A stretch of 64,000 nt of DNA from assembly GCF_002105285.1 (NCBI RefSeq), contig NZ_MUHR01000020.1, forward strand, positions 51,530 through 115,529. The letters are read 5' to 3'. This stretch comes from Planktotalea arctica (lineage in GTDB: Bacteria > Pseudomonadota > Alphaproteobacteria > Rhodobacterales > Rhodobacteraceae). Position numbers and translations under genes: made by a program. Of this stretch, positions 18,109 to 27,887 are shown in pieces; the stretch's first letter is position 1; every line of letters starts with the position of its first letter. A model generated the notes under the pieces. The model did no database searches, was not told the DNA's origin, and saw only the letters and a program-made list of their open reading frames with translations.

Positions 18109-19166
18109 GTGCGTTGCTGGTTTTACCGTTGCCCATCCTGACCGCACTGCTTGGCGCAGGGATCGCGGTTTTGCTTCTCAAGCTCGATTGGGGAAGCCGC
18201 AAGGCGCGCCTGTGCTTCGCGCTGTTGTTCGCGCTCTTGAGCCTAAGTTCGATGTTGGTCGGTCTGCGTTTTGGCTATGGCATCGAACACCTCATCCTGG
18301 TGCAGCGGATCCTTCCCTTGCTTGTCGGGCCGCTGATCTTTCTGGGCTTTGCCGCTTTCGCAATTCCGAAAGAGCGGTTTCGCATTCATGCCTTGCGCCA
18401 TCTTGGCGCTGCGCTGTTGATCATGGGGATTCTGCTCGCTGCACCAAGGCCGCTTAACGCTCTGGATTGGGTGATTTCGGGAAGCTATCTGTTTTATATC
18501 GTCTTGCTTTTGCAGCTTTGGCGCAAAGGGCCGGATCACCTGATCCATGCGCATTTTGATGTGACACAAAAAGTATCGAGCTGGATGCTGCGGGGTGTAT
18601 TTCTGATGACTTCGATCCTTGTGATCGACACGGTGATTGCCTTTGATTTCGCCTTGAACAGCGGGCGCAATGCGAAGGCGCTTATCTCTTTCGCATCAAT
18701 TCCGATCTTGGGAGCCCTGCTTGCGCTGATCTTCATCCTGCCCTCGATGATCGCTGCGCCGCGCGGCAAAACGACGATTCCGATGCAGGGAGAAACGGAT
18801 GATCGCATCAAGCTGGAGCAAGAGGCACGCGCGTTCCTGATGTCTTCGCGGTTATATCTGGAACCCGATCTATCGGTGCAGCGCCTTGCGCGCCGCTTGC
18901 ATGTGGCCGTGCGCGATTTGTCGGTCGCGGTGAATCAGACGCAGGGCGTGAACGTGTCGCAATATGTGAACCGGTTTCGCATGGATCATGCAGCAGACCT
19001 GCTGCGCGGCACCGATGAAAGCGTGGCGAAAGTCATGGCGCAGTCAGGGTTTCTGACTCGCTCGAACTTCTATCGTGAGTTTAAAAGGATATACGGACAA
19101 AGCCCGGCCGCCTATCGCCAAGGCGCGTCGGGCGGGAGCGATCCCGCCCGATCCGAGCCTAGTTGA
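18099..19166 (+). CDS. Membrane-anchored AraC-family transcriptional regulator
   Basis: A 355-residue protein. Residues about 1-220 hold seven or so hydrophobic segments. The C-terminal ~110 residues form a double helix-turn-helix of the AraC type ([20 protein letters not shown], then [21 protein letters not shown] and the closing [10 protein letters not shown]). Fusion of a multi-pass sensor to an AraC DNA-binding domain puts signal sensing and promoter binding in one inner-membrane protein. Its AGGACA repeats and the divergent exported hydrolase suggest a local circuit. The 3' end overlaps the convergent dapA by 8 bp. Confidence 0.88.
   Translation: MQDSALLVLPLPILTALLGAGIAVLLLKLDWGSRKARLCFALLFALLSLSSMLVGLRFGYGIEHLILVQRILPLLVGPLIFLGFAAFAIPKERFRIHALRHLGAALLIMGILLAAPRPLNALDWVISGSYLFYIVLLLQLWRKGPDHLIHAHFDVTQKVSSWMLRGVFLMTSILVIDTVIAFDFALNSGRNAKALISFASIPILGALLALIFILPSMIAAPRGKTTIPMQGETDDRIKLEQEARAFLMSSRLYLEPDLSVQRLARRLHVAVRDLSVAVNQTQGVNVSQYVNRFRMDHAADLLRGTDESVAKVMAQSGFLTRSNFYREFKRIYGQSPAAYRQGASGGSDPARSEPS
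19129..19152. terminator. GC-rich hairpin with GCGA tetraloop at convergent 3' ends
   Basis: TCGGGCGGGA (19129-19138) pairs perfectly with TCCCGCCCGA (19143-19152) around GCGA, a GNRA tetraloop. It lies 7-30 bases after the dapA stop and inside the last codons of the AraC gene. No T-run follows in either direction, so it may be a 3'-end stabiliser or a rho-dependent stop rather than a classical terminator. Confidence 0.5.
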
Positions 19167-20034
19167 TCAAGCCCGCGTGGTGCATGCCCGCGTCGATCAT
19201 GGCTTTGGTTTCATCCGTGAGGCCCGTGAGGGGCGAGCGGACTTCTTCGCTGCAAAGGCCCAGCTTGGACATGCCGTATTTCGCGCCGACGAGGCCCGGC
19301 TCGGTAAAGATCGCCTTGTGAAGTGGCATCAGGCGGTCGGTGATTTCCAGGGCCGTGGAAAAATCGCCCTTTAGTGTTGCCGCCTGCATTTGCGCGCAAA
19401 GTTTGGGCGCAACGTTTGCCGTCACGGAAATGCAGCCAACGCCGCCATGGGCGTTGTAGCCAAGCGCGGTCGCATCTTCGCCGGACAGCTGGATAAAATC
19501 TTTGCCGCAGGTCATGCGGGTGAGCGGAACGCGGGCAAGATCGCCCGTGGCATCCTTGACGCCGACGATACGCGGAAGTTTTGCCAACGCGCCCATGGTC
19601 TCGGGCGTCATGTCTACGACCGAGCGGCCCGGGATGTTGTAGATAATGATCGGCAGGTTCGCTGCGTCATGGATCGCGGCAAAATGTGCGATCAAGCCTC
19701 GCTGTGTTGGCTTATTGTAATAAGGCGTTACGACAAGTGCCGCATCTGCGCCGACTTTTTCGGCGTGCTGGACCAAGCGGATGGATTCGAGCGTGTTGTT
19801 GCTCCCCGCACCTGCAATCACCGGAAGACGGCCCGCGGATGCGCGCACGACTTCATCGACTACTGTTTCATGCTCGGCGTGGGTCAACGTCGGGCTTTCG
19901 CCGGTGGTGCCGACGGGGACGAAACCGCTGCTGCCCTCGCCAATGTGCCATTCGACAAGTTTTTTCAAAGTATCCAGATCCAGCTCGCCGTTCTTGAACG
20001 GCGTGATCAGTGCAGGTAGAGACCCAGTAAACAT
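19159..20034 (-). CDS. dapA: 4-hydroxy-tetrahydrodipicolinate synthase
   Basis: 291 residues, the normal length, from an ATG preceded by AAGAGGAG. It condenses pyruvate with aspartate semialdehyde in the first committed step of diaminopimelate/lysine synthesis. GTTGESPTL holds the substrate-binding threonines, [13 protein letters not shown] the catalytic Tyr, and [11 protein letters not shown] the Schiff-base Lys. It is divergent from the lytic transglycosylase gene, an apt neighbour because both feed or remodel peptidoglycan. Confidence 0.97.
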   Translation of the reverse strand: MFTGSLPALITPFKNGELDLDTLKKLVEWHIGEGSSGFVPVGTTGESPTLTHAEHETVVDEVVRASAGRLPVIAGAGSNNTLESIRLVQHAEKVGADAALVVTPYYNKPTQRGLIAHFAAIHDAANLPIIIYNIPGRSVVDMTPETMGALAKLPRIVGVKDATGDLARVPLTRMTCGKDFIQLSGEDATALGYNAHGGVGCISVTANVAPKLCAQMQAATLKGDFSTALEITDRLMPLHKAIFTEPGLVGAKYGMSKLGLCSEEVRSPLTGLTDETKAMIDAGMHHAGLIN

Positions 20035-20189
20035 GACACGCTCCTCTTGGTTTTGGCAGGCGTAAGGCCCGGACAGATGATCAAGCCTTGGGTTTGATCT
20101 GTCCACTGGTGCGATTGTGATTTGCAGCCAGCGACCCAGAGGCTAGGTTGTGCCGTGTCTATCCTTTGTCATTGAATGAATTGCAAGCC

Positions 20190-22121
20190 ATGATGCGTTT
20201 CACCTTTTTGCTTTTTCTATGCCTATGTGCGCCTGTTATAGGCCGCAGCGATAGCCACGCGCCCCTTGCGCGTGCCTTTGATGCGATGCGCGCGGGCGAC
20301 TGGACAGGTGCGCGCACGATTGCGAGCGACGTCAGCCCCGTCGCTTATGATCTGATCGAATGGCATCGCTTGCGCGGCGGGCGCGGCACGGCGGAAGAGG
20401 TGCTGCTTTTCCTTGATCTCAACCCTGACTGGCCGGGCCTAGACTGGCTGCGCAAGAAAAGCGAAGCTGCCATGCTGGATGCGAGCGGTGCGGACGTGTT
20501 GTTGTTTTTCAAAAACGCTTTGCCGCAAACCCCCGAAGGCGCGCTCGCTCATTCGCGCGCGCTGCGCGCCGGAGGTGATGCAGGCTCTGCCGATGCGGGC
20601 CTCGTGTTGGCATGGCGTAGCATGGCCATCGGGGCGCAGACGCATGCGCGGATGCTCGCGGATCATGGCGAGCTGTTGGGCGCGCATCACGTCGCGCGGC
20701 TCGATATGGTGCTCTGGCAGGATTGGGACAACAATACCGAGCGCATGTTGCCACTTGTCTCGGAGGCATACCAGAAGCTCGCCAAGGCGCGGATGGGCCT
20801 GCGCGCGCGCATTCCCGGCATCGACGCATTGATCGATGCGGTGCCTGCATCGCTGCAAGATGATCCCGGCCTCGCCTATGAGCGGTTCGTGTGGCGCGCG
20901 CGCAAGGGCCTGACCGAAGGTGCGGTCGAGCTAGCGCTCAGCGCCAGCAAAAGTGCCAAGTCGCTGGGCGAGCCGGAGGAATGGGCGAACCGTCGCCGTT
21001 CGCTCGCTCGGCAATTGATGCGCGACAAGGATCATGCGCTCGCCTACGCGCTCGCTAGTCAGCATCATCTGCGTGAAGGATCTAACTTTGCCGATCTCGA
21101 ATGGCTAAGCGGCTATCTGGCGCTGCGCTTTCTGAACGATCCTGCCAAGGCGCTGGTGCATTTCAAGGCGCATCAAGGCGCGGTCGTCACGCCCATTTCG
21201 CGCGGGCGCGCAGGCTATTGGATCGGGCGCGCCTATCAGGAACTGGGCGATGCCGGTGCTGCCAAAGCCGCCTTTGCAGACGGTGCCGAATATCAATCGA
21301 GCTTTTACGGATTGCTGGCCGCCGAACGTGCGGGATTGCCCTTTGATCAAAGCCTTGCAGGCGCAGCCGCCTTGCCCGATTGGCGCGGCGCATCGTTTAT
21401 GGGTTCAACCGTTTTTCAAGCTGCCGTGCTCGCGCTGCAAGCGGGTGAGCTGACCCTCTCGGAGCGGTTTTTCACCCATCTCACCGAAAGCCTGAGTCCG
21501 CTGGAATCGGCGCAACTTGGGCAGGTCGCGCTTGATCTGAACGAGCCGCATATCGCGGTGATGATCGGCAAGCGCGCGGCAAGTGCCGGTGTGACCATCC
21601 CCGCGCCTTATTATGCGCTGCATGATCTGGCCAAGACCGAGCATCCGATTGCAACCGAATTTGCGCTCGCTATCGCGCGCCGCGAAAGCGAGTTTGATCC
21701 TGTAGTCGTTTCCGGCGCGGGCGCGCGCGGGCTGATGCAGGTGATGCCCGCCACTGCGCAGAACGTGGCTGATGAACTGGGCATTGATTACGCCCGCGAG
21801 AAACTGACGGCGGATTGGCGCTACAATACGCGTCTTGGTACGGCCTATCTAGCGCGCCTGTATAAGCAATTTGGCGGCAATCCGGTGATGATTTCCGCAG
21901 GTTATAACGCAGGTCCGGGCCGCCCAGTGCGCTGGATGGAGGTTTATGGTGATCCGCGCAAAGGCGAAATCGACGTGGTAGACTGGATTGAACACATCCC
22001 GTTTCGCGAAACCCGCAACTATGCGATGCGCGTGACCGAAAGCCTGCCTGTCTACCGCGCGCGCCTTGGTAAAACTGCTTTGCCGATCCCTTTTTCCAAA
22101 GAGCTGGTGCAGATGCGCTAG
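20190..22121 (+). CDS. Soluble lytic murein transglycosylase (Slt70-like)
   Basis: About 643 residues with an N-terminal signal peptide (MMRFTFLLFLCLCAPVIGRS). A long superhelical region of helical repeats (about 30-470) precedes a C-terminal SLT domain. The catalytic Glu is in AIARRESEFDPVVVSGAGARGLMQVMP, and the later AGYNAGPGRPVRW block completes the active site. The enzyme cleaves peptidoglycan glycan strands to 1,6-anhydro products in the periplasm. Two adjacent ATGs (20190, 20193) are possible starts and no strong ribosome-binding site decides between them. Confidence 0.93.
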   Translation: MMRFTFLLFLCLCAPVIGRSDSHAPLARAFDAMRAGDWTGARTIASDVSPVAYDLIEWHRLRGGRGTAEEVLLFLDLNPDWPGLDWLRKKSEAAMLDASGADVLLFFKNALPQTPEGALAHSRALRAGGDAGSADAGLVLAWRSMAIGAQTHARMLADHGELLGAHHVARLDMVLWQDWDNNTERMLPLVSEAYQKLAKARMGLRARIPGIDALIDAVPASLQDDPGLAYERFVWRARKGLTEGAVELALSASKSAKSLGEPEEWANRRRSLARQLMRDKDHALAYALASQHHLREGSNFADLEWLSGYLALRFLNDPAKALVHFKAHQGAVVTPISRGRAGYWIGRAYQELGDAGAAKAAFADGAEYQSSFYGLLAAERAGLPFDQSLAGAAALPDWRGASFMGSTVFQAAVLALQAGELTLSERFFTHLTESLSPLESAQLGQVALDLNEPHIAVMIGKRAASAGVTIPAPYYALHDLAKTEHPIATEFALAIARRESEFDPVVVSGAGARGLMQVMPATAQNVADELGIDYAREKLTADWRYNTRLGTAYLARLYKQFGGNPVMISAGYNAGPGRPVRWMEVYGDPRKGEIDVVDWIEHIPFRETRNYAMRVTESLPVYRARLGKTALPIPFSKELVQMR

Positions 22122-22288
22122 CCCCGCCTTTCCCTTTACGGCGCAATATGCCAAGGTTAGCCCATGAATTTTAATAAATAGTTGTCACGCAAGGGTTACA
22201 TCCCCTTTAAATGACGGCTTTTGCACTGGTTCTTCTGGGCTATCAGATTAGATGTGCCGTTAAGAACCAGATCTGGGTGGGTATTTTT

Positions 22289-23056
22289 GTGCGCCATACT
22301 TCCGACCACACGCGCCGCGTGATCTTTCCGATTTTTGCGGTTTTTACGTTCTTCATAGCGGGCTGTACGCAGCCAGGGCCAGGCCAGCTTCCCGGCGACG
22401 TGTTCGATCCGCATGAAATGGTCAATCGGCAGAACCATGAAGTCAATCGCGCGCTCGACAAGAACCTCGTGCGTCCTGCGGGTGTGGGATATACCAAGGC
22501 AATCCCTGATGATCTTGAAGACAGCATCGGGAATTTCTCGTCCAATCTGGGCCTGCCCTCCGCTGTCGTGAACAATCTGTTGCAAGGCAACGTGGAGGGT
22601 GCATTTCGCAATACCATTCGCTTCGTGGTGAACACGACGCTTGGATTTGGTGGACTGTTTGATGCCGCTGGCGATTTTGGCATCGACGAGATCGAGGGCG
22701 ATTTTGGCCAGACCCTATATGTGTGGGGTGTGCCGGAGGGTGCTTATGTAGAGCTACCGCTACTTGGCCCTTCGACAGAGCGCGCAGCAGCGGGCAAGTT
22801 GGTGGATCTGTTCTCCAACCCGCTCAGCTATGTTTTGCCGAGCCCTGAAAAATATGTTGGCACTGGCGCGGGCGTTGCGTCAGGGTTGGGCAACCGGGGC
22901 CGTTACGCGGATGCGATCGATGCAATACTCTATAATAGCGCCGACAGCTATGCGCAGGCGCGCGGCCTATACTTGCAAAACCGCCGCTTTAAACTGGGCG
23001 ACGGTGATGCGGCAGAAGAAATCAACCCGTTTGATCTGAACACCGAAGGATTTTGA
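22289..23056 (+). CDS. mlaA: MlaA-family (VacJ) outer membrane lipoprotein
   Basis: About 255 residues if started at GTG 22289, which gives a normal-length lipoprotein signal peptide ending in the lipobox IAGC. The frame is open upstream to an ATG at 22211, but that would place 50 residues before the Cys. FDPHEMVNRQNHEVNRALD and FVVNTTLGFGGLFD are MlaA signatures. MlaA sits in the outer membrane and removes misplaced phospholipids, passing them to periplasmic MlaC, which is the next gene. The mlaDEF inner-membrane complex is not in this window. Confidence 0.93.
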   Translation: MRHTSDHTRRVIFPIFAVFTFFIAGCTQPGPGQLPGDVFDPHEMVNRQNHEVNRALDKNLVRPAGVGYTKAIPDDLEDSIGNFSSNLGLPSAVVNNLLQGNVEGAFRNTIRFVVNTTLGFGGLFDAAGDFGIDEIEGDFGQTLYVWGVPEGAYVELPLLGPSTERAAAGKLVDLFSNPLSYVLPSPEKYVGTGAGVASGLGNRGRYADAIDAILYNSADSYAQARGLYLQNRRFKLGDGDAAEEINPFDLNTEGF

Positions 23057-23058
23057 CC

Positions 23059-23664
23059 ATGAGCAATGTCACGAGGCGTCACGCCGCAGGGCTTGTCGGT
23101 GCCGGATTGGCCGGCTTGACCCTGACGCCCAGCAGTGCGCTCGCGCTCGACAATGTCAGCGCCAAGCAGTTGGTCGATGAACTGGTCGGCGAGATCAATC
23201 GCATCATTGGTTCGGGCAAGTCCGAACAGGCGATGTTTCGCGATTTTGAACGCGTGTTTAGCAAATATGGCGACACATCTTACATAGCGGCCTATGCGAT
23301 GGGCAACGATGGGCGCCGCGCCAGCGGTGCGCAGAAGAAGGCCTTTTCTGATGCGTTCCAGACCTATATTTCGCGCAAATACGGATCGCGCTTTCGCGAA
23401 TTCATCGGTGGACGCCTTGAGGTGCAAAGCGTGCGTCCGGTGAAAAGCTGGTTCGAAGTGAAGACCACTGCCTACCTGCGCGGCGAATCTCCCTTTACGG
23501 TGACGTTTCTCGTGTCCAACCGCACGGGGCGCGACAAGTTTTTCAACATGTTCATCGAAGGCATCAATTTGCTGCTGACTGAGCGCACGGAAATCGGCGC
23601 GATGATTGACCGGCGCGGCGGCAATATCGACGCGATGATCAACGATTTGAAAAATGCTGGCTAA
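23059..23664 (+). CDS. mlaC: MlaC-family periplasmic phospholipid-binding protein
   Basis: 201 residues from the ATG 2 bp after the mlaA stop (a TTG two codons earlier is less likely). The N-terminus TRRHAAGLVGAGLAGLTL resembles a twin-arginine or Sec signal peptide. FRDFERVFSKYGDTSYIAAY, FQTYISRKYGSRF and LLLTERTEIGAMI match the MlaC lipid-binding fold. It ferries phospholipid between MlaA and the inner-membrane MlaFEDB complex. It is convergent with the penicillin-binding protein gene, with 3 bp between the stops. Confidence 0.92.
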   Translation: MSNVTRRHAAGLVGAGLAGLTLTPSSALALDNVSAKQLVDELVGEINRIIGSGKSEQAMFRDFERVFSKYGDTSYIAAYAMGNDGRRASGAQKKAFSDAFQTYISRKYGSRFREFIGGRLEVQSVRPVKSWFEVKTTAYLRGESPFTVTFLVSNRTGRDKFFNMFIEGINLLLTERTEIGAMIDRRGGNIDAMINDLKNAG

Positions 23665-23667
23665 CGC

Positions 23668-25842
23668 CTAGCGATTTTCGCGGTTCTCATCCGACCGGTC
23701 TGTGCTACCGCTACTTTGCCCGAAGCCGCGTAGAACCCTTTGCAGCACAGTGTCCGCGATATCATCTGCCGGAATCGGCTCGAAATTCGTGGATGGCGTG
23801 CGCAGCGGCGCGCTTGGCGTGGTCATCGGCAAAGCACGCGCAGGCAGGCCCTGATGCACGCGCACCATTACTTCGTGCCAGATTTCCGCAGGAAGGCCCC
23901 CGCCAGTCACGCCTGATAGTGGCGTGTTGTCGTCATAGCCCATCCAGACCCCGGCCACATAATCAGCGGTGAAGCCGATGAACCAGGCATCGCGTGCGGC
24001 TTGTGTCGTACCAGTTTTACCAGCAGCTTCGCGATCGGCAAGCGCGGCGCGCCGGCCCGTGCCTTGGCTAACCACCTTCTCCATCATGTAGATCAATTGA
24101 CCTGCCGCATCATCCCGTATGACCCGCTCGCCAATGCCGCCGCCTGTGCCCATCAACGGCTCGCTATCGCCGAGCAGGCTTAGTTCGACCAGCCCATAGG
24201 GCGTGACCGAAGATCCGCCGTTCAGGATGCCTGCATAAGCGCCCGTCATTTCAATAAGAGTGCTTTCGGATGCGCCAAGTGCGAGTGCGGGGCCTGCGGC
24301 CAGATCGCTTTCGATCCCGAAATCAGAGGCGACTTTGCGCACATTCTCGCGGCCCACTTCCTCCGACAGTTTGACCGCGGGGATGTTGAGCGAGTCTTTG
24401 AGCGCATCCGTCAAAGTGACAGAGCCTTTGAAGTCCTTGGTGTAATTCTTTGGCGACCATGGCCCCGAGCCGGGAATGTTGATCGTCAAAGGTGCGTCAA
24501 CGATGCGGTCATTCGGGCTGTAGCCCAGTTCCATTGCGGTTGCATAGACGAAGGGTTTGAACGCTGATCCGGTCTGTCGCAGCGCTTGCGTGGCGCGGTT
24601 GAACCCGCCCGATACCTTGGTTTTTCGCCCGCCGACCATAGCGCGCACTGCGCCGTCTGCGCTCATAACGACGATGGCGGCTTGCGCCTTTGATCCTTCG
24701 CGAACCTTTTTTTCAAAGATGAACAGCATCGCCTCTTCGGCTGCGGCCTGCAAACGGCGATCGAGCGTGGTCTTGATGATCACGTCCTCTGTGGTGTCGC
24801 GTGTGAAAAATTCCGGTCCGCTGTTCATGACCCAATCTGCGAAATACCCGCCTGCTTTCGCTTCTGCCGCTTCGGAAAGCTGTGCAGGCGCGATGCGCGC
24901 GATTTCCGCATCCTTGGCGCTAAGGTAGCCCTGATCTTCCATCAATCCGATGATGACCGTCGCGCGATCTTGCGAGCGGGCTAGATTGTTGGTTGGCGCA
25001 TAGCGGGTAGGGGCTTTCAGTAGTCCGGCAAGCATGGCAGCCTCCGCCGCATTCACCTCGGCACCGGATTTGCCGAAATAGCGCTGGCTGGCGGCTTCGA
25101 ACCCACGTGCACCGGCACCAAGGAACGCGCGGTTCATGTAGATGTTCAACACGTCGTCTTTGGTGTATTTCGCTTCCATCGCGAGGGCGAAAATTGCTTC
25201 TTTGGCTTTGCGCCACATGGTTGTTCTGCGGCAATCGGCTTCGTATTCCTTTTCGCTCTTCCAGACGCTGGGATCGAAGGGAACGCCGAGGCACAGGAGT
25301 TTTGCCGTCTGCTGTGTGATGGTTGAGCCACCATGCCCTGAGAGCGGCCCACGCCCTTCACGAAGGTTAATGCGCACAGCGCTTGCGATGCCGCGAGGGC
25401 TAACGCCAAGATGCCAGTAAAAGCGTTTATCTTCGGTTGCGACGATGGCGTTTATCAGGTGCTTAGAGGCGGTATTGGTCGTGATTGCACCGCCAAACTG
25501 ATCACCGCGCCATGCGAAAACCTCACCGTTGCGATCCATCATTGTTACGGAGCCGCGTGCACGCCCGTCCAAAAGCGCGTCCGGCTCGGGCAATTGTAGC
25601 GCAAAATATGTGACGGCGAGGCCTAGAATCACCGCGGTTACAAAGGAAATGCGCCAAATGAAGCCCCATATGAGACGGAAAATCCAACGAAAGAGTGCCA
25701 AAATCCAGCCGATTGGTCCGCGCATGGGTTTACGCACTGCACGTTTTTTATGCGGTTTAGCCGCTGGCTTTGGCGATTTTTTGGCGCTGCCATAGCGCTT
25801 GTCGGCGACAAGGCGGGGCGTACCCTTTTTCTTTTGAACCAT
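23668..25842 (-). CDS. PBP1A-type bifunctional penicillin-binding protein
   Basis: A 724-residue class A penicillin-binding protein. A basic, lysine-rich cytoplasmic tail (about 1-40) and a transmembrane segment (about 45-85) precede the glycosyltransferase domain (VATEDKRFYWHLGVSPRG and GGSTITQQTAKLL). The transpeptidase domain follows with the SxxK motif in RQTGSAFKPFVYA, an SLN motif, and KTGT near residue 615. It polymerises and cross-links peptidoglycan at the inner membrane. It is convergent with mlaC. Confidence 0.94.
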   Translation of the reverse strand: MVQKKKGTPRLVADKRYGSAKKSPKPAAKPHKKRAVRKPMRGPIGWILALFRWIFRLIWGFIWRISFVTAVILGLAVTYFALQLPEPDALLDGRARGSVTMMDRNGEVFAWRGDQFGGAITTNTASKHLINAIVATEDKRFYWHLGVSPRGIASAVRINLREGRGPLSGHGGSTITQQTAKLLCLGVPFDPSVWKSEKEYEADCRRTTMWRKAKEAIFALAMEAKYTKDDVLNIYMNRAFLGAGARGFEAASQRYFGKSGAEVNAAEAAMLAGLLKAPTRYAPTNNLARSQDRATVIIGLMEDQGYLSAKDAEIARIAPAQLSEAAEAKAGGYFADWVMNSGPEFFTRDTTEDVIIKTTLDRRLQAAAEEAMLFIFEKKVREGSKAQAAIVVMSADGAVRAMVGGRKTKVSGGFNRATQALRQTGSAFKPFVYATAMELGYSPNDRIVDAPLTINIPGSGPWSPKNYTKDFKGSVTLTDALKDSLNIPAVKLSEEVGRENVRKVASDFGIESDLAAGPALALGASESTLIEMTGAYAGILNGGSSVTPYGLVELSLLGDSEPLMGTGGGIGERVIRDDAAGQLIYMMEKVVSQGTGRRAALADREAAGKTGTTQAARDAWFIGFTADYVAGVWMGYDDNTPLSGVTGGGLPAEIWHEVMVRVHQGLPARALPMTTPSAPLRTPSTNFEPIPADDIADTVLQRVLRGFGQSSGSTDRSDENRENR

Positions 25843-26035
25843 AACTCGAACCTGCTCGGAACTTTATTTTCAATCACCTTAGCGGCTCCTTGAGCGGATG
25901 TTGAGGGGCGTTTGCTGTTCTGCGTGATATGCTTTTGCATGAAAATTAAGCAAATTTGCAGTAGCGCTTAGAAATTAATCGCTTTGGCGGCCAATTCACT
26001 GCGTCAATCGACCCTTAGCCTTTCAACTGCGCAGC

Positions 26036-26052
26036 TGCAGCGTTTTGCTGCA
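26036..26052. promoter_or_regulatory. NtrC-like dyad upstream of glnK
   Basis: TGCAGC-N5-GCTGCA is a perfect 17-bp dyad 48 bp before the glnK start. It differs from the enterobacterial NtrC consensus TGCACC-N5-GGTGCA by one symmetrical base in each half. glnK-amtB operons are classic NtrC targets. No convincing sigma-54 -24/-12 pair was found next to it. Confidence 0.4.
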
Positions 26053-26099
26053 CTTGCAAACTGAGGGTATCCCCCTCGATCATTCGAAAGGCACATCAG

Positions 26100-26438
26100 G
26101 TGAAACTCATCATAGCAACGATCAAACCGTTCAAATTGGAGGAGGTCCGAGAAGCCCTGACTGGCATCGGCGTGCGCGGCATGATGGTGACCGAGATCAA
26201 AGGTTTCGGGGCGCAGTCGGGTCATACGGAAATCTATCGCGGTGCGGAATACGCGGTAAACTTCGTTCCCAAAGTGAAACTGGAGCTCGTGGTGAGCGCC
26301 GCCATGGCGGATCAAGTGGTCGAAACCATCACCAATACAGCGCGTACCGGCAAAATCGGTGACGGCAAGATTTTCGTTCTGGACGTCGCCCAAGCAGTGC
26401 GCGTTCGGACCGGCGAAACCAATGGCGACGCGATTTAA
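26100..26438 (+). CDS. glnK: PII nitrogen regulatory protein
   Basis: 112 residues from a GTG start with AAAGG upstream; the start is fixed by the invariant MKLIIATIKPFKLEEVREAL. The T-loop contains the uridylylatable Tyr51 in GHTEIYRGAEY, and VSAAMADQVVETITNTARTGKIGDGKIFV is the C-terminal PII signature. It senses ATP/ADP and 2-oxoglutarate and, when unmodified, blocks the ammonium channel. The amt gene follows after 24 bp, so GlnK rather than GlnB is the better name. Confidence 0.96.
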   Translation: MKLIIATIKPFKLEEVREALTGIGVRGMMVTEIKGFGAQSGHTEIYRGAEYAVNFVPKVKLELVVSAAMADQVVETITNTARTGKIGDGKIFVLDVAQAVRVRTGETNGDAI

Positions 26439-26462
26439 GCGCGCAACGTGAAGGATACGAAA

Positions 26463-27785
26463 ATGACTTACAAACGAGTAATCGGCGCAACCACCTTGCT
26501 GGCAATCTTGCCAGGATTGGCCTTAGCGCAAGAGGCGGACACAACGCCGACAAACGCCGATATCGGCTTTATCTTTACCACCTTCATGTTTCTGGTGTCG
26601 GGTTTTCTGGTCTTTTTCATGGCGGCAGGTTTCGCGATGCTCGAGGCGGGGCTCGTGCGCGGTAAGAACGTGGCGATGCAATTGACCAAGAATATGGGCC
26701 TCTTCTCTCTTGCGACGCTGGTCTATTATATGATCGGCTACAATTTGATGTATCCAGGCGATGGCTGGTCGATCGAAGGTATTCTGGGCGCCTTTGCCCC
26801 GACCGTTCTAGAGCCTGTCGGCCTTGAAGGTGCAGAGCCTGATCTGACCTATGCCTCCGTTGGGTCCGACTTCTTCTTTCAGTTGATGTTCTGCGCTGCG
26901 ACCGCGTCTATCGTATCGGGTGCTTTGGCGGAGCGGATCAAACTCTGGCCCTTCCTCGTGTTCACCATGATCCTCGTTGGCCTCATCTACCCCATTCAGG
27001 CAAGCTGGAAATGGGGTGGTGGTTTCCTTGACGGCATGGGCTTCCAGGACTTTGCAGGTTCGACTGTCGTGCACTCTGTCGGTGGCTGGGCCGCGCTTGC
27101 AGGCGCGCTTATCCTTGGGCCGCGTATCGGCAAATATAAAGACGGCCGCACCATTCCTATGCCGGGCAGCAACCTGACGCTTGCGACGCTTGGTACGTTC
27201 ATTCTGTGGCTCGGTTGGTTCGGTTTCAACGGCGGCTCGCAGCTTTATATGGATAGCGCCGCGAACGTGGCGGACATCTCGCGCATCTTTGCGAACACCA
27301 ATGCGGCTGCGGCTGGCGGTGCGATCACTGCGATGATTTTAACGCAGCTGCTCTATAAGAAACCTGACCTCACGATGGTTCTGAACGGTGCTTTGGCCGG
27401 CCTCGTATCTATCACAGCAGAGCCTCTGACGCCGAGTCTTGGCGTTGCCTCCCTGATCGGTGCCGTCGGCGGTGTGATCGTGGTCTTCGCGGTTCCCTTC
27501 CTCGATAAGCTCAAGATCGACGACGTTGTTGGAGCGATTCCTGTGCACCTGTTTGCGGGTATCTGGGGCACGATCGCGGTGACCTTCACCAACGATGCAG
27601 CAAGCCTTGGTGTGCAGCTCTATTCCATCTTGGTGGTCGGCGCGTTTGTCTTCGTCGTCTCGGGCGTAGTGTGGTTCATTCTGAAGGCGACGATGGGTAT
27701 CCGCGTCAGCGAAGAGGATGAAATCACAGGCCTCGATATGACCGAGTTGGGCATGGAAGCCTATCCAGAGTTTGGTCGTGGTTAA
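26463..27785 (+). CDS. amtB: Ammonium transporter
   Basis: About 440 residues from an ATG 7 bases after GAAGGA. A signal peptide (ending LPGLALAQEAD) and eleven hydrophobic segments follow the Amt plan. Conserved blocks are GFAMLEAGLVRGKN, the periplasmic DFAGSTVVHSVGGWAAL with the first pore His, and VHLFAGIWGTIAVTF with the second. It conducts ammonium/ammonia across the inner membrane and is gated by GlnK encoded just upstream. Confidence 0.96.
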   Translation: MTYKRVIGATTLLAILPGLALAQEADTTPTNADIGFIFTTFMFLVSGFLVFFMAAGFAMLEAGLVRGKNVAMQLTKNMGLFSLATLVYYMIGYNLMYPGDGWSIEGILGAFAPTVLEPVGLEGAEPDLTYASVGSDFFFQLMFCAATASIVSGALAERIKLWPFLVFTMILVGLIYPIQASWKWGGGFLDGMGFQDFAGSTVVHSVGGWAALAGALILGPRIGKYKDGRTIPMPGSNLTLATLGTFILWLGWFGFNGGSQLYMDSAANVADISRIFANTNAAAAGGAITAMILTQLLYKKPDLTMVLNGALAGLVSITAEPLTPSLGVASLIGAVGGVIVVFAVPFLDKLKIDDVVGAIPVHLFAGIWGTIAVTFTNDAASLGVQLYSILVVGAFVFVVSGVVWFILKATMGIRVSEEDEITGLDMTELGMEAYPEFGRG

Positions 27786-27811
27786 CAAAAGCGTCTTTAT
27801 GTGATGTGTGG

Positions 27812-27837
27812 CCCGGGCAGAAATGCCCGGGTTTTTT
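27812..27837 (+). terminator. Rho-independent terminator of glnK-amtB
   Basis: CCCGGGCA and TGCCCGGG form an 8-bp GC-rich stem around a GAAA tetraloop, followed by TTTTTT. It lies 27 bp after the amtB stop and separates that operon from mutL. Confidence 0.93.
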
Positions 27838-27887
27838 CTTGTGCTAGTCGTGGCAGAATCGCGCGTGCACATGCTAAGTGTAGCGGT

